Of a DNA stretch of 64,000 bases, positions 19,921 to 28,052 are shown piece by piece. This DNA is from Chengkuizengella marina (GTDB lineage: Bacteria; Bacillota; Bacilli; Paenibacillales; KCTC-33759): positions 23,090 to 87,089 of the forward strand of contig NZ_SIJB01000025.1 of the NCBI RefSeq assembly GCF_009910845.1. Direction: 5' to 3'. Within the stretch, counting starts at the first letter, position 1. Every line of letters starts with the position of its first letter. The position numbers were made by a program, and so were the translations under genes. A model generated the notes under the pieces. It had not been told where the DNA came from. It did no database searches and saw only the letters and a list, made by a program, of their open reading frames with translations.

Positions 19921-21168
19921 TTAAGTCTCACCCCCTAGTTTACTTGGAAGATCCTCTAAATGTTTTATTTCTAAACCGTAATATCCTTTAGATTGGATCG
20001 TTTTAAACCAAGGAAAGCTTGACTCAGAATAAAATGGATCAGTAACACAGATATGGCAACTGATCATATCGGAATGTTTTATCCAATTTAATGTTTGAAT
20101 GATGTCATTATTTTTACGTGGACTAATCACTAAACACAAAGTCCCTTCAGAGAAGAAACGTTTATGTTTTTTCATCATTTCCAGTAAACTGTAGTGCCCT
20201 TCTGGCTCTACTTCTATTAAATAGTTTAGAATATTTTGATAATGGGCTTCTCCTTGTGCAGGTTCAAAGTAGGTAGAATTACTACCATAAGAAATATACC
20301 CTTGAGCTATTCGTTGATGTTTAACTCCATATTTCAAGATAGAAGCTGCTACGGATACAGCGGTTTCAAAATGTTTCGAATCTTCATAAACGCCTTGGTC
20401 ACAGTCCAGAATAATCATAATCCGTGGAAGTGATTCACGCTCAAAGTCTTTCGATTTTAATGCACCTGTTCTAGCAGTGGCATTCCAATGTATTCTTGAA
20501 ATGCGATCCCCATATACATAATCTCTTACTCCATTAATTTGGGAAGTACCTCTAGTTGATAACGTAATCATGGAGGAATTTTGAGTGCCTTTCATAACAT
20601 CATCAATGAATTGCCAACGAGGCAAATCTATAATTTTGGGTAGTACTTTAAATGAATGGCTCATTTTAATTTGACCTTGATGTTCTATAATTCCAAAAAT
20701 ATCCTCGGTTGAACAAGTCGTGTTCGAAAAATGATAAAAACCTCTTTTTAAAGAAGGAATAACATATTGTAATTCTCCTTTTCTTTTCCAATCAGGAATA
20801 ATTGTAGATTCAAAGACAGAGCTTTCTCCATTTTTTCTAACTAATTGATCTCTAATAATAACATAGGGAATAGGCCAAAAACCTGGAAAATCAAAATTTA
20901 ATTGAACATGGATTGAACTGCCTCCAGGTATATTTACCCCTTTTTGATTCATTAATTGTCTATTCCCTTTCACATATTCAATTCCGCTCCATTTTCCAGA
21001 AAGAATATATGCTCCTAAAATGACAACAATAATAAAAATCATATAAGCTAATTTACCGCCTTGAAAAATCACAAATAACAAACTACTAAATATGATCGTA
21101 TAAATGATCCAATACCTGAACTTTTGATTAGGAGATATCGCTGCATACTTAGAAGAATAATTTACCAT
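19921..21168 (-). CDS. DUF58 domain protein
   Basis: The protein has 415 residues. Two N-terminal membrane helices (about 18-58) are followed by a beta-rich region. The DUF58 signature 'GTSQINGVRDYVYGDRISRIHWNATARTG' (about residues 205-233) precedes a von Willebrand A-like segment with 'IMIILDCDQG'. DUF58 proteins are encoded with MoxR ATPases, which are thought to remodel them. The gene lies 5 bp after moxR and overlaps the following ribosome-binding site. Confidence 0.88.
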   Translation of the reverse strand: MVNYSSKYAAISPNQKFRYWIIYTIIFSSLLFVIFQGGKLAYMIFIIVVILGAYILSGKWSGIEYVKGNRQLMNQKGVNIPGGSSIHVQLNFDFPGFWPIPYVIIRDQLVRKNGESSVFESTIIPDWKRKGELQYVIPSLKRGFYHFSNTTCSTEDIFGIIEHQGQIKMSHSFKVLPKIIDLPRWQFIDDVMKGTQNSSMITLSTRGTSQINGVRDYVYGDRISRIHWNATARTGALKSKDFERESLPRIMIILDCDQGVYEDSKHFETAVSVAASILKYGVKHQRIAQGYISYGSNSTYFEPAQGEAHYQNILNYLIEVEPEGHYSLLEMMKKHKRFFSEGTLCLVISPRKNNDIIQTLNWIKHSDMISCHICVTDPFYSESSFPWFKTIQSKGYYGLEIKHLEDLPSKLGGET

Positions 21169-21173
21169 AATGA

Positions 21174-22136
21174 TTACTCCATTCGTAATTTAACGGGTAC
21201 GGTAACTTGTTCCATAATAGTCTGTAATACTGATTCAATAGTATTTCCTTCCATACGAACTTCTGATTGCAGTATCATTCTATGGTTTAATACGTATGGC
21301 GTTAATTGTTTAATATCATCTGGTATTACATAATCTCTTTCTTTTAGAAAAGCTAACGCTTTTGCTGCTTGAATCAAAGCTAATGTAGCTCTAGGACTTG
21401 CCCCTAATAGGATTGATTTGTGTTGACGAGTATTTCTGACAATTGCAATGGCATATTGGGACACAGCCTGATCAATATGAATATGTTTTACCTTCTCTTG
21501 TATGTTTAAAATGGTTTCCATATCAGTAACTGGTTTTAAATCTAACAATGGATTATTCTCACTATATGCATTTACCATGTTTAACTCAGTTACTTCATCT
21601 GGATATCCTAGACTAAACTTCATCATAAAACGATCTAACTGCGCTTCAGGCAGTAGGTATGTACCTGCAAAATCTATCGGGTTTTGTGTAGCTAACATCA
21701 TAAATGGCTTCGGTAATTCATGGCTGACGCCATCCACAGTAACACTTTTTTCTTCCATTGCTTCTAATAAAGCAGCTTGTGTTTTCGTAGTTGCTCTATT
21801 GATTTCATCAATAAGTAAAATATTTGTTAAAACAGGGCCAGGACGAAAAACAAATGAATCGTCTTTTGGGTGATAAATGGAAACACCTGTAATATCTGTG
21901 GGTAATAAATCTGGGTTACACTGAATTCGATGAAACTGACCATCAATTGACTTTGCTAATGATTTAATTAATACCGTTTTACCTGTTCCAGGAACATCCT
22001 CAAGCAACACATGTCCTTCAGCTAATAACACAGTGAGTAATAATTCAATTTCCTCTGATTTACCCAAAATACAGGTTTCCAAATTTTCCTTCAACGATTT
22101 TGCAATAGAAAACTCTTCATTCGTAAACGTTTCCAT
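21174..22136 (-). CDS. MoxR family AAA+ ATPase
   Basis: The protein has 320 residues. It has Walker A 'EDVPGTGKTVLIKSLA', Walker B 'ILLIDEINRATTKTQAALLEAMEE', sensor 1 'MLATQNPIDFAGTYLLPEAQLDRF' and sensor 2 'GASPRATLALIQAAKA'. The frame is open to 22265, but METFTNEEF at 22136 has the Shine-Dalgarno sequence GGGGGAGGAA and gives the family's usual length. It is the likely chaperone for the DUF58 and transglutaminase partners. The 290 bp upstream hold no gene. Confidence 0.92.
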   Translation of the reverse strand: METFTNEEFSIAKSLKENLETCILGKSEEIELLLTVLLAEGHVLLEDVPGTGKTVLIKSLAKSIDGQFHRIQCNPDLLPTDITGVSIYHPKDDSFVFRPGPVLTNILLIDEINRATTKTQAALLEAMEEKSVTVDGVSHELPKPFMMLATQNPIDFAGTYLLPEAQLDRFMMKFSLGYPDEVTELNMVNAYSENNPLLDLKPVTDMETILNIQEKVKHIHIDQAVSQYAIAIVRNTRQHKSILLGASPRATLALIQAAKALAFLKERDYVIPDDIKQLTPYVLNHRMILQSEVRMEGNTIESVLQTIMEQVTVPVKLRME

Positions 22137-22429
22137 TCCAATTTCCTCCCCCACTTGTACGTATTCTTTTATTTTACATGAATATTCCTTATTTTTGTAC
22201 AGTATATTTTCCAGAACTAATTTGTAAATATACAATAAAATTTCTAATAATTTCTTATTTTTCAAAATGTTATATTAAAATATTTGCATAATAGCACTTT
22301 TGAAGAATCAATAAAACTTTTAAACTTCCTTCCTATATAGTTAGAAATTTATTTTACATAAAAAAATCATTGCTTTATATTAAAAGAAGAATAGGATTTT
22401 ATGAGTGAAAGGTAAGGAGCAATTATTAG

Positions 22430-23111
22430 ATGAATATAGAGGTAATCAAATCCTTTTTGCATCAAATACAATTATTTAGGGAACTAAATGATGAGGAACT
22501 CGATGCCATTGTAAACATTACACAACTAAGAAAATATAAACAAAGAATGTTAGTTTTCATGCAAGGAAATCCACTGGATCGAGTATATTTTATTCAAAGT
22601 GGGATGTTAAAGATTTATAAAACAGATCAAAATGGAAAAGAACAAATCGTATCCATACTTCAAAAAGGAGAGATGTTCCCTCATGTAGGTTTTTTTAGGC
22701 AAGGTGCTTTTCCTGCACATGCAGAAGTAACGGAAGAGGCTAATTTATTCGTCATATCCATTAGAGATTTTGAAAAAATGCTACTTCAATACCCAGAGGT
22801 TAGCATAAAGCTGTTTAGAGTTTTAGATCATTGATTTACAAAATCAGTTGGAAGAAAAAACTTTACATAATACTTATGAGCAAATCATTATGTTGCTTTT
22901 ACGTCTAGGAAAAAAACATGGTGAAATGACTGATGGTGGTTTCATACAGCTTACGACTCAATTTACAAATCGTGAGTTGGCTAACATGATAGGTTCTACT
23001 AGAGAAACCATCAATAGAACTTTAAATAAATTTAAAAAGAACAACCTGATACAGGAGAACGAGCAAGGATTCTTGATTCATGTTGAAAAGCTTAAAGAGG
23101 AGTTATTTTAA
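22430..23111 (+). pseudogene. Crp/Fnr family regulator, split by a frameshift
   Basis: The first frame (22430-22834) encodes an N-terminal cyclic-nucleotide-binding-like sensor domain ('VYFIQSGMLKIYKTDQNGKEQIV') and stops at ...RVLDH. Another frame continues 'DLQNQLEEKTLHNTYEQII' and carries the winged helix-turn-helix 'TNRELANMIGSTRETINRTL'. A one-base change near 22833-22836 separates them; joined they give about 227 residues, the family length. The recognition helix has RET..R, as in E. coli CRP, predicting TGTGA half-sites. Such sites occur upstream of ric and nrfH. No Fnr-type cysteine cluster is visible. It may be inactive or a sequencing error. Confidence 0.85.
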
Positions 23112-23214
23112 AATAGGCAACAAATGAATTGACACTTACACCCTAAGTGCTCGCTACAATAGTATTACGAGAGGGGTCAGCTGATGTTATAAAAAATACA
23201 AACATGAGATTTAC

Positions 23215-23252
23215 CCTGCTTCCTTAAAAATCAGGAAGCAGGTTCTGTTTTT
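23215..23252 (+). terminator. Terminator between the Crp-like gene and spoVAEb
   Basis: A perfect 10-bp stem (CCTGCTTCCT / AGGAAGCAGG) with an 8-nt loop is followed by TTCTGTTTTTAT. It separates the convergent Crp-like and spoVAEb genes and serves the plus strand. Confidence 0.7.
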
Positions 23253-23258
23253 ATGCAG

Positions 23259-23612
23259 TTATCCTTTAGGCTTAAACACCAATGCAGCAATAAAAGAGAA
23301 TATAATTGCTGCTGAGACACCAGCACTTGTTACCTCAAAAATTCCAGTTATCACACCTATATAACCATCTCTTTCCAGCTCTGCTAAAGCTCCATGTACC
23401 AGTGCATTACCAAAACTTGTAATCGGTACAGTAGCACCTGCTCCTGCAAAATCCTCAAAAGGTTCATACCATCCAATTCCATCAAGTACTGCACCTGCTA
23501 CAACAAGTGTACTCATCGTATGAGCAGGGGTCATTCTTCCTACATCCAACAAAAATTGTCCAATCACACAGACTCCGCCTCCAACTACAAATGCCCAAAA
23601 ATATTGTATCAA
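23259..23612 (-). CDS. spoVAE: Stage V sporulation protein AE (SpoVAEb)
   Basis: This 117-residue, highly hydrophobic protein has the SpoVAC/AE-family stretch 'AGAGATVPITSFGNALVHGA' and about four membrane segments. SpoVA proteins form the inner spore membrane channel that moves Ca-dipicolinate in during sporulation and out during germination. The start is TTG at 23612 behind GAGGTGATG. It lies 9 bp after spoVAD and is the last gene of the operon. Confidence 0.92.
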   Translation of the reverse strand: MIQYFWAFVVGGGVCVIGQFLLDVGRMTPAHTMSTLVVAGAVLDGIGWYEPFEDFAGAGATVPITSFGNALVHGALAELERDGYIGVITGIFEVTSAGVSAAIIFSFIAALVFKPKG

Positions 23613-23621
23613 TTCATCACC

Positions 23622-24629
23622 TCATTCACTTTCTATACTTACTGCATGTGCTATACAAGGAATACTCTCCCCTTGCTGATAAGATATAGGGGAATGTAAA
23701 GCCCCTGTTGCAACAACGAGTATTCGATTTAGTTCCCCATTTCGTAATTTTTTCATTAAATGACCATATGTCACTACTGCAGAACATCCACATCCACTAC
23801 CACCTGCAATAATTAAATAATTATCAAGTTCGTAAATCATTAGTCCACAATCTTTAAATTCCGTTTGATCTATCGGAATTTTATGTTTGTGAAACAAATC
23901 TGTAGCAATTTGATGGCCTACTTTTGCTAAATCACCTGTCACAATTAAATCATAATAATCAGGTGAGATTTGAAAATCTCTTAAGTGAGCCTCAATCGTA
24001 TCCACTGCCGCTGGTGCCATGGCTACTCCCATATTAAACGGGTCTGTAATTCCCATATCCACTACTTTTCCAATCGTAGCCCCAGTCACTCTAGGTCCCT
24101 TTCCTTCTTTGGCAATGATAGAAGCTCCTGCACCAGTAACTGTATATTGTGCTGTTGGAGGTTTTTGTGAGCCATATTCTGTCGGATATCTAAACTGTTT
24201 TTCCACAGAACTATTATGGCTGCAAGCACCACATGCAATATGATTTGCAGCTCCAGAATTAACCAATAAGGAAGATAGCGATAAACTTACCATTGAGGTT
24301 GAACATGCACCGAATACTCCCAAATAAGGTACGGCTAATGTTCGAGCTGTAAAGCTGTTACTGATGATCTGATTCATAAGGTCACCTCCTAAATAGAAGT
24401 CGATCCCATCTGTAGTAAGATTTGCTTTTTTAATTGCCAATTTTACAGTCTCTTCCATAAATTTTTGCTCTGCTTGTTCCCAACTGTCTTGACCTATCCA
24501 ATTATCTTCATGAATAATATCAAAATCATTCACAAGAGGTCCCTTTCCTTCTTCAGGTCCTACTATAGTGGCTGTTGAGAGAATAACGGGTTTATTTTCA
24601 AACTTCCAACTTTGATGACCTTGCAACAT
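23622..24629 (-). CDS. spoVAD: Stage V sporulation protein AD
   Basis: This 335-residue thiolase-fold protein contains 'FGACSTSMVSLSLSSLLVNSG' with the conserved Cys of the fold. Near the C-terminus are a glycine/cysteine-rich segment (GGSGCGCSAVVTYGH) and 'LVVATGALHSPISYQQGE'. SpoVAD is the soluble component that binds dipicolinate at the inner spore membrane. The ATG at 24629 follows GGAGGATC. It overlaps or abuts spoVAC (2-bp gap). Confidence 0.95.
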   Translation of the reverse strand: MLQGHQSWKFENKPVILSTATIVGPEEGKGPLVNDFDIIHEDNWIGQDSWEQAEQKFMEETVKLAIKKANLTTDGIDFYLGGDLMNQIISNSFTARTLAVPYLGVFGACSTSMVSLSLSSLLVNSGAANHIACGACSHNSSVEKQFRYPTEYGSQKPPTAQYTVTGAGASIIAKEGKGPRVTGATIGKVVDMGITDPFNMGVAMAPAAVDTIEAHLRDFQISPDYYDLIVTGDLAKVGHQIATDLFHKHKIPIDQTEFKDCGLMIYELDNYLIIAGGSGCGCSAVVTYGHLMKKLRNGELNRILVVATGALHSPISYQQGESIPCIAHAVSIESE

Positions 24630-24631
24630 AA

Positions 24632-25108
24632 TTAAGATCCTCCGGTTCCTAAAAAGATGTGAATAATTCCAATAATAAAGGCTGCAACTACACCAAATAC
24701 AATTACAGAACCAGCAAGTTTAAACATATTACCCCCTACGCCAAGCACGTATCCTTCACTACGATGTTCCAAAGCTGCAGAACACATTGAATTTGCAAAA
24801 CCTGTGACAGGTACTGCTGATCCTGCCCCTGCCCATTGTGCAAATTTATCATACACACCAAGGCTGGTTAAAATAATGGAAATGAGTATTAATATCGCAA
24901 CCGTCGGGTCTCCTGCTTTGTCTTCTTCATAATGAAACCAATGGACCATTGCGTCTTGAATACCTTGTCCTATCAAACAAATAGTACCTCCAGCAAAAAA
25001 TGCACGTATTGAATTTTTTATAACGGGTCTTTGTGGTTCTCTTTCCTTTGCAAATGATTGATATTGCTGTTGTACAGGAGTTAACGTTTTTTTCTTTTTA
25101 TTCGCCAT
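24632..25108 (-). CDS. spoVAC: Stage V sporulation protein AC
   Basis: The protein has 158 residues with a basic N-terminus, then 'FFAGGTICLIGQGIQD' and 'WAGAGSAVPVTGFANSMCSAALEH', which are family hallmarks, and about four membrane helices. SpoVAC is reported to be the mechanosensitive part of the dipicolinate channel. The start follows AAGGAG. The operon here has only AC, AD and AEb, with no spoVAA or spoVAB, as in mobile-type spoVA operons. Confidence 0.95.
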   Translation of the reverse strand: MANKKKKTLTPVQQQYQSFAKEREPQRPVIKNSIRAFFAGGTICLIGQGIQDAMVHWFHYEEDKAGDPTVAILILISIILTSLGVYDKFAQWAGAGSAVPVTGFANSMCSAALEHRSEGYVLGVGGNMFKLAGSVIVFGVVAAFIIGIIHIFLGTGGS

Positions 25109-25120
25109 AAAAACATCTCC

Positions 25121-25981
25121 TTATTTTAGTAGTGGTGTTAGTCTAGAAATCATTTTGTTTAACTTCATTAAATTAGTTTCGTACATTTTTTTTGCATCTT
25201 GATTTTCAGTAGATAAACAGAACAGTTCTATATCTGCTGCACATTTTTTCAATGTTGACAATAAAATAGCCTTTTGTTGAGGTTCTGGAACTTGAAGCTG
25301 ATCATTATATAAATCTACATAGAGTTCACCATAATTATCTACTTGAGCTAAAAATACATTTTCAATAGTAACTCCTAGTTTTTCTAATTCCGTATGTAAC
25401 CATTCACGATTTAATCCGATGTTTGCTAATGGCTCATTAAGCACATTTCCATCCATGATCACCGTCTGTGATTCTTGCTCATTTGGTAAATTCAACCCAA
25501 AATGTTTAGGTGTAATGGGTTGATATTCTTTCTTTAATAAAACAGATAGATCTCCCGAAGTTTCTAAAACTGCAAACTCAACATCTGCTACGTTAAAAGC
25601 GTTTTTCTTTCTTAGTTGTGATAATAAATCATCCGTATTATATTTGACCCTCTTCATATTATCTTCTAATATTTTGCCATCTTTAATTAATGTCGTTCCT
25701 TTTCCTTCCATCCAATCCCGAATTTTTTTACTTTTTAATAACAACTTCTCAATAAAAAATGCAACTACAACCCAAACAGTTAATGCTATTAATCCAGTAC
25801 CCCAATTCAAGAAATCTATGGAACTAAATCCAGCCAAGCTCCCAATGGTAATACCGACAATATATTGAAAATAATTTAATTCTGAAATTTGTCTATTGCC
25901 AAGTAAAAAGCGAGTTAGCAAAAACATAAGGACAATCGCAGCTAAAGACTTCCAAACAATTTGAATCCATTCAGGCAGCAA
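25121..25981 (-). CDS. DUF421 (YetF-type) membrane protein with C-terminal DUF1657-like domain
   Basis: The protein has 286 residues. Three membrane helices fill about 1-80. The DUF421 core follows ('KGTTLIKDGKILEDNMKRVK' and 'VIMDGNVLNEPLANIGLNREWL'). Residues about 232-280 (LSTLKKCAADIELFCLSTEN...) align by eye with the separate DUF1657 protein encoded divergently at 26125. The start is TTG at 25981 behind AAAGGAGTGG. DUF421 and DUF1657 genes accompany spoVAC-D-Eb in the mobile spoVA operons linked to heat-resistant spores. Its own function is unknown. Confidence 0.85.
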   Translation of the reverse strand: MLPEWIQIVWKSLAAIVLMFLLTRFLLGNRQISELNYFQYIVGITIGSLAGFSSIDFLNWGTGLIALTVWVVVAFFIEKLLLKSKKIRDWMEGKGTTLIKDGKILEDNMKRVKYNTDDLLSQLRKKNAFNVADVEFAVLETSGDLSVLLKKEYQPITPKHFGLNLPNEQESQTVIMDGNVLNEPLANIGLNREWLHTELEKLGVTIENVFLAQVDNYGELYVDLYNDQLQVPEPQQKAILLSTLKKCAADIELFCLSTENQDAKKMYETNLMKLNKMISRLTPLLK

Positions 25982-26124
25982 AATGTTCCACTCCTTTATC
26001 TTGATTAATATTTACATTATCTGCAATGTTGGCTTATGTTATGAATCGTATTTTTTTTCCAATTAGAAAAATCATAAATAGGGTAAAATACAATGAGGTT
26101 GAAATGGAAACGAGGTGTATAAAT

Positions 26125-26331
26125 ATGACTGTAGCATCAGATGTAAAAACTTGTTTAGCTTCATTAAAGAGTGCTCAAGCAAGTCTGGAACAATTTGCAT
26201 TAAGTACTCAAAATCAAGCAGCAAAAACTTTATTTGAAAATTGCGCACAAACCACACAACAAGTCGTGGATCAAATCGGGACAAGAGTTCAACAGTTAGA
26301 AAATGAAGAACCACAGTATAAAGGACTATAA
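26125..26331 (+). CDS. DUF1657 domain small protein
   Basis: The protein has 68 residues, beginning 'MTVASDVKTCLASLKSAQAS'. It is amphipathic and probably helical. The frame is open from 26026, but GAGGTG 7 nt before the ATG at 26125 sets the start. DUF1657 proteins are found with spoVA and DUF421 genes in spore formers. It is transcribed away from the spoVA operon. A CATAAATA at 26073-26080 resembles a sigma-G/F -10 element, but I find no well-spaced -35, so that is only a hint. Confidence 0.8.
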   Translation: MTVASDVKTCLASLKSAQASLEQFALSTQNQAAKTLFENCAQTTQQVVDQIGTRVQQLENEEPQYKGL

Positions 26332-26466
26332 CTTTTGCTTAAAAATTAAATATTCCCTTTGTATCCTCACTACTTCTTGAAATTTGAGTATTGCACATAT
26401 GTTTCAATCTGTTATAAAATGGTATTAAATAGAAAAAGTTCAGATCAAATGATTGGAGTGATTCAA

Positions 26467-26661
26467 ATGTTACTTTGGATATTTATCTTCACAATACTTT
26501 TTTCTTTCTTCATAACAGCAGTTGTTATTTCTTTAAAAGAAGACAGAAAAAAAGCCGATCAACCTCATATAAATACAGGCAAACAAGATAATACTGAAGA
26601 ACATTTCCGAAATTCGGCATACATCAACGGAACTGACTATGGTTCTGGTAATACGAATTAA
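26467..26661 (+). CDS. Small single-pass membrane protein, function unknown
   Basis: The protein has 64 residues: an N-terminal hydrophobic helix (MLLWIFIFTILFSFFITAVV), a charged 'KEDRKKADQ' stop-transfer segment and a polar tail. The ATG at 26467 is set by GGAGTG upstream. It follows the DUF1657 gene on the same strand and is followed by a strong terminator, so it may be part of the same sporulation-related unit. I do not recognise the family. Confidence 0.55.
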   Translation: MLLWIFIFTILFSFFITAVVISLKEDRKKADQPHINTGKQDNTEEHFRNSAYINGTDYGSGNTN

Positions 26662-26690
26662 AACCAAGATTTTTTTTACCATAAGTGAAC

Positions 26691-26717
26691 AAAAAAACAC
26701 CCTAAGGGTGTTTTTTT
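26691..26717. terminator. Bidirectional intrinsic terminator
   Basis: Seven As, then the stem ACACCC / GGGTGT with a TAA loop, then seven Ts (26691-26717). It can end transcripts from the small membrane gene on the plus strand and, after read-through, from ldh on the minus strand. Confidence 0.85.
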
Positions 26718-26891
26718 ATAATTACTATCATTCAAACTATTGTCTGTTTCTTATCAGAAGGGGAATCTGCAACTGCCAAATGATAAGTATATACATGTAA
26801 ATTTACTCGGTTTACAAAAAGATCAAACTAACTTCATTTTAAAATTATTCCTTAAATTTAAATTGTTTCTTTAATCGTTTATTTTTTATTT

Positions 26892-26955
26892 TTACTCTAA
26901 CTCTGCATTTATTTTCTCAATTTTTACTCTAACTCTGCATTTATTTTCTCAATTT
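26892..26955. repeat. 32-bp perfect tandem duplication across the ldh stop codon
   Basis: The unit at 26924-26955 encodes the last ldh codons and the stop. It is followed immediately by an identical 32-bp copy at 26892-26923, beyond the stop. The second copy is non-coding. The size and identity suggest a recent slippage or duplication event. Confidence 0.95.
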
Positions 26956-27859
26956 GTTCTTTCATTTTTCGAGCTGAACCTTGAAAGTTTTGTTTCTCTT
27001 CATCCGTTAGAGTTATATCAACAACTTCTCTTATACCTGATTGATCTACAATACAAGGAACACCGATATAAACATCTGAAACGCCTTGATAATTTTCTAT
27101 ATATGTAGAGACGTTCAGAACTGCGCTTTCGTCTCGTAAAATTGCTGTACATATTCGATCCAAAGCTAATGCAATTGCATAGTACGTAGAACCTTTAGCT
27201 TGAATGATTTGATAGGCTGCATCCCTGGTATTTTCAAAAATTTGCTTTTTATCTTCATCAGAAAGTGTTAATGGTATACCAGCAAAATTAGCTAAACTCC
27301 ACACTGGTACCTCTGAATCTCCATGCTCACCAATAATTTTTGCATGAATACTTCGAGGATCAACATTCATTTTTTCACCAATTAGATATTTAAATCTTGA
27401 ACTATCCAAAAGCGTTCCTGATCCTATAATTCTGTTTTTAGGAAATCCAGACTTTTTCCATGAGAAATAAGACATAATGTCTACGGGATTTGAAGCAATT
27501 AATAAAATACCATGTTGATTATACTTTGTTACATTTTCAATAATACTATCAAATATCATTACATTCTTTTTTAATAAATCCAGCCTTGTTTCACCTTGCT
27601 TTTGTGCAGCACCTGCAGCGATAATTACAATATCGGCTTCCGCACAATCCTCATAATCTCCAGCCCATACCTTTGTTTTACCAGTAAAAGGCAAGCCATG
27701 ATTCATATCCAGCGCATCACCCACAGCTTTTTGTTTATTGTAATCAATCAACACAAGTTCTGTCATACGTTCACGTAATAACAATGTATATGCTGTTGTA
27801 GAACCAACTGCACCAACTCCAATGACAACAACACGCGTTTTTTTATCTTTATGATTCAT
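26924..27859 (-). CDS. ldh: L-lactate dehydrogenase
   Basis: The protein has 311 residues. The NAD-binding motif GVGAVGSTTAYTLL is at the N-terminus. 'AAQKQGETRLDLL' has Gln rather than the Arg of malate dehydrogenases. 'IGEHGDSEVPVWS' carries the catalytic His. It reduces pyruvate to lactate for redox balance in fermentation. The stop lies in the first copy of a 32-bp tandem duplication. No clear Rex operator is seen in the 190 bp upstream. Confidence 0.95.
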   Translation of the reverse strand: MNHKDKKTRVVVIGVGAVGSTTAYTLLLRERMTELVLIDYNKQKAVGDALDMNHGLPFTGKTKVWAGDYEDCAEADIVIIAAGAAQKQGETRLDLLKKNVMIFDSIIENVTKYNQHGILLIASNPVDIMSYFSWKKSGFPKNRIIGSGTLLDSSRFKYLIGEKMNVDPRSIHAKIIGEHGDSEVPVWSLANFAGIPLTLSDEDKKQIFENTRDAAYQIIQAKGSTYYAIALALDRICTAILRDESAVLNVSTYIENYQGVSDVYIGVPCIVDQSGIREVVDITLTDEEKQNFQGSARKMKEQIEKINAELE

Positions 27860-28052
27860 TTTGTTTATTACATCCTTCCTAAATGGTAGTTATTTCATTT
27901 TTTAATTTTTAATATTATAACTCAATACTTGAATGAAATAAAATCGATTTCAATGAAAGAAATGATTTAGCTCATATATAAAATGTTCTTGCCATATTCT
28001 GTTATTGTGTGTAAAAATCAATATAACATTATATAAAGGGGGCAAATTGTGA

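Noticed and set aside
22848..23111. A stand-alone winged-helix regulator of 87 residues
   Set aside because: The frame is open upstream with the Crp/Fnr dimer helix and follows the sensor half directly, so it belongs to the frameshifted gene.
26040..26085. A sigma-G promoter for the DUF1657 gene
   Set aside because: CATAAATA fits the -10, but the nearest -35-like GAATC is 25 bp away, outside the usual spacing.
27860..28052. A Rex operator between ldh and the aminotransferase
   Set aside because: No TTGTGAA-type inverted repeat could be found; only AT-rich sequence.
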